Assembly (NCBI GenBank): GCA_002789275.1
Contig: PFSX01000054.1
Span: 1 to 23,248 of the forward strand
Length of the DNA stretch: 23,248 bases
Source: Candidatus Huberarchaeum crystalense
GTDB taxonomy: Archaea; Huberarchaeota; Huberarchaeia; Huberarchaeales; Huberarchaeaceae
Reading direction: 5' to 3'
Made by a program: the position numbers and the translations under genes. Positions 8,310-15,141 of the stretch are shown piece after piece. The number at the start of each line of letters is the position of its first letter. Position 1 is the stretch's first letter. Below the pieces are notes generated by a model that was not told where the DNA came from, did no database searches, and saw only the letters and a list, made by a program, of their open reading frames with translations.

Positions 8310-8954
8310 ATGTCTGTTCCTGAATTTATTCCAAAAATAATTATAGATTCGCGCGAATTTCATTCGCTTGTTACGCGCGAACTTGCTTTACTTGGCGCGA
8401 AAATTGAAATGAAGCCTTTAGATGTTGGTGATTATGTTGTTTCTTGCGATGTTGTTGTAGAAAGAAAAGAAATAGGAGATTTTATTTTATCTATTTTAGA
8501 CAACCGCCTGTTTGAGCAACTAGCGAATTTAAGGAAAGCAGAGTCACCAATTTTACTCATAGAGGGAACAAATTCTACACACAATCTTGGCCCAAATGCA
8601 TTTTTTGGAGCATTAGCATCTGTGGCTGTTGATTTTAAAATTCCAATATTGTGGATGAAAAATAGTAATGAAAGCGCGCGCTTTTTGTTTCAGCTTGCCA
8701 AACGCGAGCAGTTTGATTTAAAAAAAGAAGTAGTAGTCAGGTGTCAAAAGAAAATATCAACAATTCAAGATACGCAAGAGTTTTTTATCGCTGGTTTGCC
8801 TAATATAAATACTGTGTTGGCGCGTCGACTTCTTAAAAAATTTAAAACACCTAAAAAAATTGTTGTTGCTTCCAATGAAAAACTTCAAAAAGTTGAAGGG
8901 ATTGGCAAGAAAAAAGCAGAACAGATAAGAGAGGTTTTAGATAAATGCTATTAA
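8310..8954 (+). CDS. ERCC4/XPF-type structure-specific endonuclease
   Basis: Predicted 214-residue nuclease. It has the catalytic signature of the XPF/Mus81/Hef nuclease domain: D13 in IIIDSRE, G40-D41, then VVERKEIGDF with E51-R52-K53 and D57 (GD...ERK...D), the metal-binding active site. The C-terminal third holds tandem helix-hairpin-helix motifs (LPNINTVLARRLLKKF and VEGIGKKKAEQIREVL) that bind branched DNA and support dimerisation. It matches the nuclease half of euryarchaeal Hef or the short crenarchaeal XPF. Since a Hef-type helicase lies about 1 kb upstream, the two probably work as a split Hef cutting stalled-fork or flap structures, with PCNA as a possible partner. It follows the AsnB-like gene by 15 bases. 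Length and motifs are complete. Confidence 0.92.
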   Translation: MSVPEFIPKIIIDSREFHSLVTRELALLGAKIEMKPLDVGDYVVSCDVVVERKEIGDFILSILDNRLFEQLANLRKAESPILLIEGTNSTHNLGPNAFFGALASVAVDFKIPILWMKNSNESARFLFQLAKREQFDLKKEVVVRCQKKISTIQDTQEFFIAGLPNINTVLARRLLKKFKTPKKIVVASNEKLQKVEGIGKKKAEQIREVLDKCY

Positions 8955-9006
8955 ATATGTAGAAAGTAAAACGTTTTGAAAGTTTTGATCCAATAAAAAC
9001 ATACCA

Positions 9007-9117
9007 TAACAAAATAGTTTATAATTATAATATTACCAAATTAATATATTTCCCTAACAAAATAGTTTATAATTATAATATTACCAAATTAATATATTCC
9101 CCAACAAAATAGTTTAT
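9007..9117. repeat. 2.3 tandem copies of a 47-48 bp unit ending on a start codon
   Basis: TAACAAAATAGTTTATAATT starts copies at 9007 and 9055, and a partial third copy (from 9103) reads AACAAAATAGTTTATG. The position of TATAA in the first two copies is thus the start codon of the next gene in the third. The units are AT-rich and TATA-like, so the array multiplies promoter-like sequence. Confidence 0.88.
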
Positions 9118-9709
9118 GACTAAAACAGCGTTAGACTATGTCAAAACATATTTTACTTATGCTATAATTGTATTTATTTTAATGCTTTTGATTAAGCAGA
9201 TTATCACAACATCTTTTCCAACAATATCATTTATTCCTATTGATAATACTCCAACACCAACAGCAGAAATTCAGATGCAGGAATTAAAGAAGCAAATAGC
9301 AGCCCATAAGCAGTTAACTTTTGCGCGCGCAGTTGAAAATACTATTTTTGATTTTAAGGATTATTTATTTTCTCAAGTGATGTATAGCTTAAAAATTGAA
9401 AGCAATAAACAGCTTGTGTTTTTTTACGGAAGAATTCCTGTGTGCGAAGGTGATAAAGTAGTTTATAGGGGAGCTAATTTAATATATGATTTTGATGAAA
9501 AAAAGCCAAAATACCTTGAAATTTTTAATTCTCGAGTTGAATTTGGTTGTAATATTCACTTTGCCATAGAACAAGCAGACATTATTGCTAGTGAAGTTAA
9601 ATCCAAATGCCTTGCTTTTGATCCTGAGCCGATGTGGATGTTTGTATGTGGAAATAAAACCTTTTTAGTAGATGTTAAGACCTGCCAGTTAAAACCTTCT
9701 GTTGATTAG
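9116..9709 (+). CDS. single-pass membrane protein of unknown function
   Basis: Predicted 197-residue protein. One N-terminal hydrophobic helix (YFTYAIIVFILMLLI, about residues 12-26) acts as an uncleaved anchor, followed by a Pro/Thr-rich stretch (DNTPTPTAE) and a soluble domain of about 150 residues, probably outside the cell. The domain has four or more cysteines (in VCEGD, FGCNI, SKCLA, FVCGN, KTCQL), which could form disulfides. I do not recognise the family. The 5' end is in a tandem repeat of promoter-like sequence and the 3' end is duplicated just after the stop. It sits alone between the repair block and the ribosomal operon and shows no operon link. Confidence 0.7.
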   Translation: MTKTALDYVKTYFTYAIIVFILMLLIKQIITTSFPTISFIPIDNTPTPTAEIQMQELKKQIAAHKQLTFARAVENTIFDFKDYLFSQVMYSLKIESNKQLVFFYGRIPVCEGDKVVYRGANLIYDFDEKKPKYLEIFNSRVEFGCNIHFAIEQADIIASEVKSKCLAFDPEPMWMFVCGNKTFLVDVKTCQLKPSVD

Positions 9710-9763
9710 TGTATATTTAATAGATGTTAAGACCTGCCAGTTAAAATCTACTGTCTCTTAGTA
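9669..9763. repeat. tandem duplication of a gene's 3' end (52-bp period)
   Basis: TAGATGTTAAGACCTGCCAG starts at 9669, inside the last codons of the upstream gene, and again at 9721 after its stop. The first 26 bases of the two copies are identical; the remainder has diverged. The second copy is non-coding, so it is a recent local duplication of a gene tail. Confidence 0.9.
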
Positions 9764-9833
9764 AATAGATTTATGAATAAAACTATAAAAAACAAGCTAA
9801 AATTATAAACAATATATTTTTCTATTGTGTTTC

Positions 9834-9898
9834 TTTATAAAATATATAAAAGTTGTTTCAAACTTTTTATATTATTTTTAACTTTGTTAAAATATCTT
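9834..9898 (+). promoter_or_regulatory. promoter region of the ribosomal protein operon
   Basis: A TATA-like run TTTATAAAATATATAAAAG lies at 9834-9852, with a second AT-rich box TTTTTAAC near 9876-9882 about 20 bases before the ATG at 9899. The bases right before the start (AAATATCTT) resemble the start-proximal motif seen at other genes. There is no Shine-Dalgarno sequence, which favours a leaderless or very short leader transcript. Confidence 0.4.
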
Positions 9899-10438
9899 AT
9901 GGCTAAATACAAAACTTTACGAAGATTAGCGAGCGACATTTTGAAAGTTGGCGAAACTAAAATAAAGTTTGACGCAGGGTATGCTGATGATTTCAAGAGT
10001 TCTGTTACGCGCGAAGATGTTAAAGCGTTAATCAAAGCAGGCGCGATTTTCAAAGTAAAGAAAGTTGTCAAAAGTAAAGAAAAACAAGCAAAAAAAAATA
10101 AAAAGCAAGGCCAAGGACGAAAAAGAGGCACTAAAAATGCAAGAACCCCACGAAAAGAACAATGGGTGAAAAAAGTGCGCGCACAACGTGACGAATTAAA
10201 AAAAGCAGTAGAAAGTCTTAAACTTACTTCAAAAACAAAGCGAAAATTTTATTCTCAAATTTCAGGAGGCAAATTTAAATCAAGAGCTGATCTGCGAAGG
10301 GGCCTTGAGTCAGAAAGAATGTCAGAAGAAAAAGACAACCTTTCTAAATCAAAAGACAAAAAAACAAGATTAGGAAGAAATCAAGATGAAAGCCAAACAA
10401 AAAGACAAAAAAATAAGGAAGAAGGAAAATTAAGATGA
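9899..10438 (+). CDS. rpl19e: 50S ribosomal protein eL19
   Basis: Predicted 179-residue eL19, an archaeal/eukaryotic large-subunit protein. It begins MAKYKTLRRLASDILKVGE and shows the family signatures TREDVKALIKAG and NARTPRKEQWVKKVRAQRDE, then a helical region ending SGGKFKSRADLRRGL. About 35 extra C-terminal residues, rich in Lys, Glu and Ser, extend beyond the usual length of about 150. I chose the ATG at 9899; an in-frame ATG at 9827 would add a hydrophobic stretch atypical for this protein. It opens the operon eL19-uL18-uS5-uL30, the order seen in the archaeal spc-like cluster, and its stop overlaps the uL18 start in an ATGA. Confidence 0.95.
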   Translation: MAKYKTLRRLASDILKVGETKIKFDAGYADDFKSSVTREDVKALIKAGAIFKVKKVVKSKEKQAKKNKKQGQGRKRGTKNARTPRKEQWVKKVRAQRDELKKAVESLKLTSKTKRKFYSQISGGKFKSRADLRRGLESERMSEEKDNLSKSKDKKTRLGRNQDESQTKRQKNKEEGKLR

Positions 10439-10863
10439 AAGCAAGGCAAATTTACAAAAGACGGCGCAAAGGCAAGACATATTATCAAAAGCGAATAAAA
10501 CTTTTGCTTTCAAGATTGCCAAGATTAGTTGTTAGATTTACAAACAAACACATTATTTGCCAAATAGTTGAATATAAAGAAAAAGGAGATCTTGTAAAAG
10601 CAACTTGTTTTGATAATAAAAATCAAGAGGGCTGCCAAAAAGCAGGTGTAAAAATTGGAGAAAAGGCAAAAGAGCTTGGAATTAAAAAAATGATTTTGGA
10701 TTTAGGGCTTGGGAAAAATAAAGCAAGAGTTGTAGCGTGCGCGCGCGGTGTTTTAAGCACAGATGTTGATTTGCCATTTTCATTTGATGAAAGTAAAAAA
10801 GAAGATAAAGATAAAACTAAAAAAAATGAAGAAAAACCAAAAGTAAAGAAAGAGCAGAATTAG
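10435..10863 (+). CDS. rpl18: 50S ribosomal protein uL18
   Basis: Predicted 142-residue uL18, which binds 5S rRNA and forms part of the central protuberance. LSRLPRLVVRFTNKHIICQI near the N-terminus, GVKIGEKAKELGIKKMILDL in the middle and VVACARGVLSTDVDLPFS near the end match archaeal uL18. It is shorter than typical archaeal uL18 (about 190 residues) because the usual C-terminal extension is replaced by a Lys/Glu/Asp-rich tail of about 30 residues. The start overlaps the eL19 stop by four bases (ATGA), implying coupled translation. Confidence 0.93.
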   Translation: MKARQIYKRRRKGKTYYQKRIKLLLSRLPRLVVRFTNKHIICQIVEYKEKGDLVKATCFDNKNQEGCQKAGVKIGEKAKELGIKKMILDLGLGKNKARVVACARGVLSTDVDLPFSFDESKKEDKDKTKKNEEKPKVKKEQN

Positions 10864-10905
10864 TTGGCATGGTAGAGCGCGCCTTTTTACTTTGTTAAAA
10901 AATAT

Positions 10906-11823
10906 ATGGTTGATTTAGACAATAAAAATAACAGAGGAACAAAAGAAAAAGAGAGCGGTGTTGAAGCAGAGAAATTATCTGATTCAAAAATATCAACAAT
11001 ATCTCTGCCTAAAAATCAAGAAAACCAAACCCCTGATAGTGTTTTTGTTAAAAAAGCTGCTGAAAATATAGCAGAACCTGAAAAACAAGATAATATAGCA
11101 GAACCTGAAAAACAAAAAAGCAAGTGGGGACTAAAGAGAAATGCAAGAAATTTTTCAAGTAATCGCCGCGAACCAGAACAAAGCGCGCCAATTGTTGTTA
11201 AAACGCGCCTCGGAAAGCAAGCAATAGAAGGAAAAATAACAGAAGAGCAACTGCTTGAAAAAAGAAAGCAAATTTTAGAAACTGCAATAGTTGATAAAGT
11301 TTTTCCTGAATTGGAACACCAATATATTGAACTTGGCTATATTATTGGAAAAGGAGGAGCAGGTGTTAGAGGAATATTTTTGAACACACAGCGAAAGCAT
11401 AAGAGCGGAAACAGAACCTCATCTAAAACTTTGTGTGTGGTTGGAAATAAAAAAGGAGTTATAGGTTATGGTTATGCAAGTGGCGGGGCAGATAAGATGC
11501 GTGCAAAAGACAAGAGTTTAACTGTTGCAAAAAAAAGCATTTTTAAATTTAATAGAGGAAGCGGTTCTTGGGAAACCAGCGATGCAAAAGAAGAACATAG
11601 CTTGCCATTTAAAGTTGAAGGCAAAGTCGGCGCAGTCAGAGTTATTTTGATTCCTGCTCCAAAAGGTACAGGTATTGTTGCGTCAAAAGAATTGAAAAAA
11701 GTTATTCAATTAGCAGGTATTGAAGATGTTTATTGTAATGTGCGTGGGTCCTTGAAAAACAGATTGGGTGCAACAAAAGCACTAATTAAGGCCTTGGACA
11801 AAACAACAAGGATGCGGGGCTAA
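10906..11823 (+). CDS. rps5: 30S ribosomal protein uS5 with a long N-terminal extension
   Basis: Predicted 305-residue uS5, a small-subunit protein near the decoding site. The core starts around residue 115 and includes GVIGYGYASGGADKM, the RNA-binding S5 domain, then SLPFKVEGKVGAVRVILIPA and GIEDVYCNVRGSLKNRLGAT, the C-terminal fold. The first 110 or so residues are an unusual low-complexity extension rich in Lys, Glu, Asn and Ser, with a nine-residue tandem repeat (NIAEPEKQD / NIAEPEKQK). The ATG at 10906 follows AAAAAATAT without a Shine-Dalgarno sequence; a later start cannot be excluded, so part of the extension may not be made. It is 42 bases after uL18 and one base before uL30. Confidence 0.93.
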   Translation: MVDLDNKNNRGTKEKESGVEAEKLSDSKISTISLPKNQENQTPDSVFVKKAAENIAEPEKQDNIAEPEKQKSKWGLKRNARNFSSNRREPEQSAPIVVKTRLGKQAIEGKITEEQLLEKRKQILETAIVDKVFPELEHQYIELGYIIGKGGAGVRGIFLNTQRKHKSGNRTSSKTLCVVGNKKGVIGYGYASGGADKMRAKDKSLTVAKKSIFKFNRGSGSWETSDAKEEHSLPFKVEGKVGAVRVILIPAPKGTGIVASKELKKVIQLAGIEDVYCNVRGSLKNRLGATKALIKALDKTTRMRG

Positions 11824-11824
11824 A

Positions 11825-12382
11825 ATGTTAAAAAAACTCGCAAAAAACACAAAGTTTGTGGCAAAAAAACCAATAAGCATTATAACCAACATCAAAACAC
11901 CAGAAACAGCAAAATTGTTGTTTGTCTACCGCATCAGAGGAACAGTTAGTGTGAGGGATACTATTCGAGAGACAATGAGGGTGCTTAATCTTCAATATTC
12001 TCATCGCGCAACTCTTTTGCCAAATACAAAGCAAACCCGGGGTTTTTTAAAGAAAATTAAGGATTTTATAACATATGGGGCATTATCTAAGGAAGCAGTA
12101 AAACTACTACTTGAAAAAAGGGCGCGCATTCTTGGAGACAAATTGCTTACAGAAGAATATTTATCTAAAAACACAAAATACAAAACATTTGACAAACTCG
12201 CAGACGCACTATTTAAAGGAGAACTTTTGTACAAGAATATTCCAAATATTAAGAACTATTTTAAACTACCTCCTGCTAAAGGCGGATTTGGACGAAAAGG
12301 TGTTAAAAAAACATATCCTATTGGTGGCGCGCTCGGAGACCGTGGGGTTAAAATTGATGAATTTATTAAAAGAGTTGTATAA
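11825..12382 (+). CDS. rpl30: 50S ribosomal protein uL30
   Basis: Predicted 185-residue archaeal-type uL30. The signature KLLFVYRIRGTVSVRDTIRE is followed by TMRVLNLQYSHRATLLPNT, and the C-terminus carries the archaeal extension with LPPAKGGFGRKGVKKTYPIG and ALGDRGVKIDEFIKRVV. An N-terminal lysine-rich stretch of about 25 residues is extra. It starts one base after the uS5 stop. In many archaea uL15 and SecY follow uL30; here the operon ends and a 5S rRNA gene follows, so the cluster is rearranged. Confidence 0.93.
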   Translation: MLKKLAKNTKFVAKKPISIITNIKTPETAKLLFVYRIRGTVSVRDTIRETMRVLNLQYSHRATLLPNTKQTRGFLKKIKDFITYGALSKEAVKLLLEKRARILGDKLLTEEYLSKNTKYKTFDKLADALFKGELLYKNIPNIKNYFKLPPAKGGFGRKGVKKTYPIGGALGDRGVKIDEFIKRVV

Positions 12383-12551
12383 GTTTGTAAGCATATTTTA
12401 CTATAGATTTTGTTAATTTTTCAATATATTGGTTGTTTGGATTAAGATATGTAAAATCTACTTTGATATTGTAAGGTAAGGATATATTCTTCTTTGAATT
12501 TTTATTGCGTTTAATATTGTATTTAAGAATGTTGTCAAGGAAGTTAAACAT
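12366..12551 (-). CDS. possible small ORF of unknown function
   Basis: A 61-codon minus-strand ORF with an ATG start, convergent with uL30 and overlapping its last 17 bases. The composition (Asn, Lys, Ile, Tyr-rich; segment YNIKVDFTYLNPNNQYIEKL) is plausible for a protein but also for AT-rich noise. I recognise no family. It occupies most of the otherwise empty spacer between uL30 and the 5S rRNA, and could be a remnant of a longer gene. Low confidence. Confidence 0.25.
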   Translation of the reverse strand: MFNFLDNILKYNIKRNKNSKKNISLPYNIKVDFTYLNPNNQYIEKLTKSIVKYAYKLIQLF

Positions 12552-12590
12552 AATATTCGTTAGATAGTAATACTTCTAATTAAAGACAAA

Positions 12591-12643
12591 TAAACTTTTG
12601 CTAAATAAGTTAAAAATAGATAAACTTTTGCTAAATATATTAT
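12591..12643 (+). promoter_or_regulatory. 5S rRNA promoter with a 30-bp duplication
   Basis: TAAACTTTTGCTAAATA occurs at 12591 and again at 12621. The second copy is an ATAAAC box (12619-12624) followed by TAAATATATTAT directly before the predicted 5S 5' end. The arrangement matches the bipartite promoter at 594-620 and at PCNA, and anchors the inferred transcription start just after TAAATATATTAT. Confidence 0.5.
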
Positions 12644-12756
12644 GTTAACGACCATAGCATAGAGGAAACACCTGGTCCCATTCTGAACCCAGAAGTTAAG
12701 CTCTGCGCGCGCGTATTTGTACTGCCTACGGGTGGGAAGATTTGCGTGTTGTTAAC
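12644..12756 (+). rRNA. rrf: 5S ribosomal RNA
   Basis: The conserved core GGTCCCATTCTGAACCCAGA (loop B/helix III region) and GAAGTTAAGCTC mark a 5S rRNA. The ends pair as helix I: GTTAACGAC at 12644-12652 with GTTGTTAAC at 12748-12756 (one G-U pair). At about 113 bases it is somewhat short for an archaeal 5S, mainly in the helix IV/loop E part. A run GCGCGCGCG lies at 12705-12713 just after helix II. It is not beside 16S or 23S rRNA here and has its own promoter. The exact ends are inferred from pairing. Confidence 0.93.
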
Positions 12757-12786
12757 ATATTTTTGTTTTTGATTCTTATTTTTCTA
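12757..12786 (+). terminator. T-rich terminator after 5S rRNA
   Basis: Several T runs (TTTTTGTTTTTG...TTATTTTTC) follow directly after the 5S 3' end. Oligo-T stretches without a strong hairpin are the usual archaeal termination signal. Confidence 0.5.
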
Positions 12787-12870
12787 CAAAATATTATTGC
12801 TAAAAAATTTAGTGTTAGTATTATTCAAAAACAAAATAAACTAACACAATATGTTTTTTGTCAAAAATTA

Positions 12871-12984
12871 CACCCAAAATCCTTTAAATTGTTTCCTTTT
12901 TAAACTATATGTTTAAATATATTATTACACACAAAATCTTTTAAATTGTTTCCTTTTTAAACTATGTGGTTTAAATATATTATG
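12871..12984 (+). repeat. tandem duplication of the PCNA promoter and start region (57-bp period)
   Basis: Copy 1 (12871-12926) and copy 2 (12928-12984) share AAATTGTTTCCTTTTTAAAC and TTTAAATATATTAT with few differences. Copy 2 ends in the PCNA start codon ATGG; copy 1 ends TATTATTA, with no start codon at that position. The promoter box TTTAAAC and the start-proximal AT motif are thus present twice. Confidence 0.9.
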
Positions 12985-13719
12985 GTAAAACTTGTTTTGC
13001 AAAATGTTAGCACTTTACGCGGAATTGTAGGAGTTTTGAATGATATTTTAAAAGAGGCAAAATTCAAGATGACCAATGATGGTGTTCATATGTCTGCCAC
13101 TGACCCTGCGAAAATTATAATGATTGTGCTTGATATTCCCCGAACTGGCTTTGACGAATATATTTGTGAAAAAGAAGTAGAATTAGGGGTTAGTATTGAA
13201 GAATTTTACAATGTGCTGAAGCGCGCAAATAAAGGTGAAACAGTGCAAATTGAAAATATTGACAATAAACTTAAAATTATAACTACAGGTAAAGTTACGC
13301 GCGAATTTGTGCTTCCTTTGATTGAATCAATTGAAGATGCTCCGAAAATAACAACAGGAGAATTTTCAGCAAAAATAGTTGCAGAAACAGACATTATTGT
13401 TACTGCTATTGATGATGCTTCAATTATTTCTGATGAGTTGGTTTTTAAAGCCACACAGGGGAATTTTGAAGTTGCTGCAAAAAGCGAATTTCACTCAACA
13501 AATCTCAATCTAATCAAAGACAAATTAATTGATCTAAATGTTAAAGAGAGCGCGCAATCTACTTTCTCTATTGACTATTTGCGCAGAATTTTTGCCACTT
13601 CAAAACTCGCGCCAGTCGCAGAACTTAATATTAGCACTAACCATATAGGTAAATTTTCGTTTAGCGCGACAGATATGTTTAGAATGTATTTCCTGCTTGC
13701 TCCAAGAACAACAGATTAA
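12982..13719 (+). CDS. pcn: DNA polymerase sliding clamp PCNA
   Basis: Predicted 245-residue PCNA, the trimeric ring that holds DNA polymerase and repair enzymes on DNA. It begins MVKLVLQNVSTLRGIVGVLN, continues with GVHMSATDPAKIIMIVLDIP in the first clamp domain, and ends FSFSATDMFRMYFLLAPRTTD, typical of the second domain and C-terminal tail. Length matches the archaeal family (about 245-250). I chose the ATG at 12982; the in-frame ATG at 12964 lies inside the promoter motif and adds six non-conserved residues. Transcription is likely leaderless. Hef-type helicase and nuclease genes are in the same window and are possible clients. Confidence 0.96.
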   Translation: MVKLVLQNVSTLRGIVGVLNDILKEAKFKMTNDGVHMSATDPAKIIMIVLDIPRTGFDEYICEKEVELGVSIEEFYNVLKRANKGETVQIENIDNKLKIITTGKVTREFVLPLIESIEDAPKITTGEFSAKIVAETDIIVTAIDDASIISDELVFKATQGNFEVAAKSEFHSTNLNLIKDKLIDLNVKESAQSTFSIDYLRRIFATSKLAPVAELNISTNHIGKFSFSATDMFRMYFLLAPRTTD

Positions 13720-13763
13720 ATTAATTGAAAATATTAAAAATAAAAATTCTCTGATTTTAATAA

Positions 13764-13831
13764 GGTTTGGTTAGTATCACTCATAAACCATGCTTTTAAT
13801 AGGATTTTGAAGATAAAAATGGCTTAATAAT
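13764..13831 (+). repeat. dispersed 69-bp element, copy B
   Basis: Second copy of the element at 321-389, same orientation, with the identical 31-base core at 13789-13819. It lies 56 bases upstream of the eL21 start codon, in the spacer after PCNA. Its location before a ribosomal protein gene would suit a leader or regulatory element, but the first copy is about 230 bases from its downstream gene, so a fixed-distance role is unlikely. Confidence 0.7.
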
Positions 13832-13849
13832 ATAAACTTTTTCCTAAAA

Positions 13850-13886
13850 CAATATATAAAATATATAAATATATGCTAAATAACAT
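13850..13886 (+). promoter_or_regulatory. TATA-rich promoter of the eL21-rpoF operon
   Basis: An almost continuous TATA-like run, AATATATAAAATATATAAAT (13851-13870), lies 17-36 bases before the eL21 ATG. The precise box cannot be chosen, but the spacing fits a very short leader. Confidence 0.45.
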
Positions 13887-14222
13887 ATGCCGAGGAGATC
13901 AGGAGGTTTAAGATCAGGTACGCGCTATAAATTGCGAATTAAAAGCAGAGATAAAGGAGCACATAATATTGCAAAACAATTGCAAGATTTTAAAAAAGAG
14001 GATATTGTTATGATTAGAACAATTGCAAATTGTCATTCTGGAATGCCAAATTCTCGCTTTTTGGGCAAGCAAGGGAAAATTGTTGGTAAAAAAGGTAGAT
14101 GTTATGCTGTTTCGGTTTTAGATGGTAGCAAGGCAAAAATAGTAGTTGCACATCCAGTACATCTTCAAAAGCTTGGCGGACTAGCAGTACAAATAAGTAA
14201 AACTAATGAGGGAGTAGTATAA
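13887..14222 (+). CDS. rpl21e: 50S ribosomal protein eL21
   Basis: Predicted 111-residue eL21, an archaeal/eukaryotic large-subunit protein. It shows the family pattern: SGGLRSGTRYKLRIKSRDKG at the N-terminus, CHSGMPNSRFLGKQGKIVGK in the centre and GRCYAVSVLDGSKAKIVVAH near the end, with a C-terminal tail slightly longer than usual. It heads a conserved archaeal group (eL21, RpoF, DUF655). A 29-base spacer with AGGAG at 14239-14243 leads to rpoF. Confidence 0.94.
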   Translation: MPRRSGGLRSGTRYKLRIKSRDKGAHNIAKQLQDFKKEDIVMIRTIANCHSGMPNSRFLGKQGKIVGKKGRCYAVSVLDGSKAKIVVAHPVHLQKLGGLAVQISKTNEGVV

Positions 14223-14251
14223 ATGGTGAAAATTAGTAGGAGTATGATTTA

Positions 14252-14575
14252 ATGGGAGATATTCTTGAAATAAAAAACATTACAGTTGCTGAAGCAAAAG
14301 AAATTATAAATACTCAATTGAAAGATAAAAAAGATTTGTCGCTTGCTGAGGGAAAAATTAAGGATTTTTTTAACAAAACAACAACACCTTCTGTTGAAAA
14401 AGTTAGGGTGCAGGCAAAAGAACTTGACTCTTTAGGTTTGCCTTTTGAGTTGGTTGTTCAACTTTTAGACATGCAACCGCAAGACACAGATGATTTGCGT
14501 TTAGCATTTTCAAAGCAGCTTGTTGATTATGATTCATCAATGCAAACAAAGATACTTAAAGTATTTAGGGCGTGA
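14252..14575 (+). CDS. rpoF: RNA polymerase subunit F (Rpb4-like)
   Basis: Predicted 107-residue RpoF, which pairs with RpoE (Rpb7) to form the stalk of archaeal RNA polymerase. NITVAEAKEIINTQLKDK at the N-terminus and the HRDC-like C-terminal half ELVVQLLDMQPQDTDDLRLA match the family, as does its place between eL21 and a DUF655 gene. AGGAG sits eight bases before the ATG, so this internal operon gene uses a Shine-Dalgarno site. Its TGA overlaps the GTG of the next gene (GTGA). Confidence 0.9.
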   Translation: MGDILEIKNITVAEAKEIINTQLKDKKDLSLAEGKIKDFFNKTTTPSVEKVRVQAKELDSLGLPFELVVQLLDMQPQDTDDLRLAFSKQLVDYDSSMQTKILKVFRA

Positions 14576-15141
14576 AAATGATTGAAGGAAAGGACGAAAT
14601 TGGTTATGTACTTGATTTTTTTATGCCAACAGATAGAAAGTCATTTAGATCAAAACACACTTCATTAGTTCAAATAATAGGAAACAAGACCTTTTATTTG
14701 CTAGAATGCGTGCCACGGCTTGGTGCTACTTTTATACCTGGCGAGAAAATATATATTGGAGACCAGAAGCGAGATAAAATTCAATATATTGCAGGAACTG
14801 TATTTCCGTCAAGCATGACACGGAGCGCGCGCCTAAATTTGCTTGATGTTTGCAAAAAAATTGTTGCAGATAATGAGCAGAAATTTATTAAATTTATTAA
14901 TATTGCTCCTCCAATTTCAGCACAGCACCACAGTTTAGGAATGCTTCATGGAATAGGGCCACACAATTTGAGAGATATTTTGGAAGAGCGCGCAAAAAAG
15001 CCTTTTGAGAGTTATGATGATTTTAAAGTACGTACTGATATAAATATTAAACCAATACTTGCAGAACGATTAAAGCGCGAGATAGAGGGAAATGAAATTG
15101 TTTGTTTATTTGTTACGCGCAGAACACCAGAAGAAAGGTAG
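14572..15141 (+). CDS. DUF655 family protein (predicted nucleic-acid binding)
   Basis: Predicted 189-residue DUF655 protein, an archaeal family with an OB-like N-terminal part (IGYVLDFFMPTDRKS...IIGNKTFYLLECVP, GEKIYIG) and a helix-hairpin-helix-like segment (LHGIGPHNLRDILEERAKKP, FESYDDFKVRT). A nucleic-acid binding role near RNA polymerase or ribosome maturation is inferred from the fold and the conserved eL21-rpoF-DUF655 order; the precise function is not known. The GTG start at 14572 overlaps the rpoF stop (GTGA); ATG at 14578 is an alternative. In many archaea KsgA/Dim1 follows; here an RNA cyclic phosphodiesterase follows. Confidence 0.88.
   Translation: MKMIEGKDEIGYVLDFFMPTDRKSFRSKHTSLVQIIGNKTFYLLECVPRLGATFIPGEKIYIGDQKRDKIQYIAGTVFPSSMTRSARLNLLDVCKKIVADNEQKFIKFINIAPPISAQHHSLGMLHGIGPHNLRDILEERAKKPFESYDDFKVRTDINIKPILAERLKREIEGNEIVCLFVTRRTPEER

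Noticed and set aside
9827..9898. Upstream ATG for eL19
   Set aside because: It adds 24 hydrophobic residues foreign to eL19 and overlaps the promoter.
10864..10905. Hairpin terminator between uL18 and uS5
   Set aside because: Only three pairs (GGC/GCC) before a T5 run; too weak to call, and the operon probably continues.
12964..12981. Upstream ATG for PCNA
   Set aside because: It would add six residues not seen in PCNA and lies within the promoter motif.
14224..14253. Nine-codon mini-ORF between eL21 and rpoF whose stop overlaps the rpoF ATG
   Set aside because: Too short to separate from chance; a good Shine-Dalgarno sequence already explains rpoF translation.
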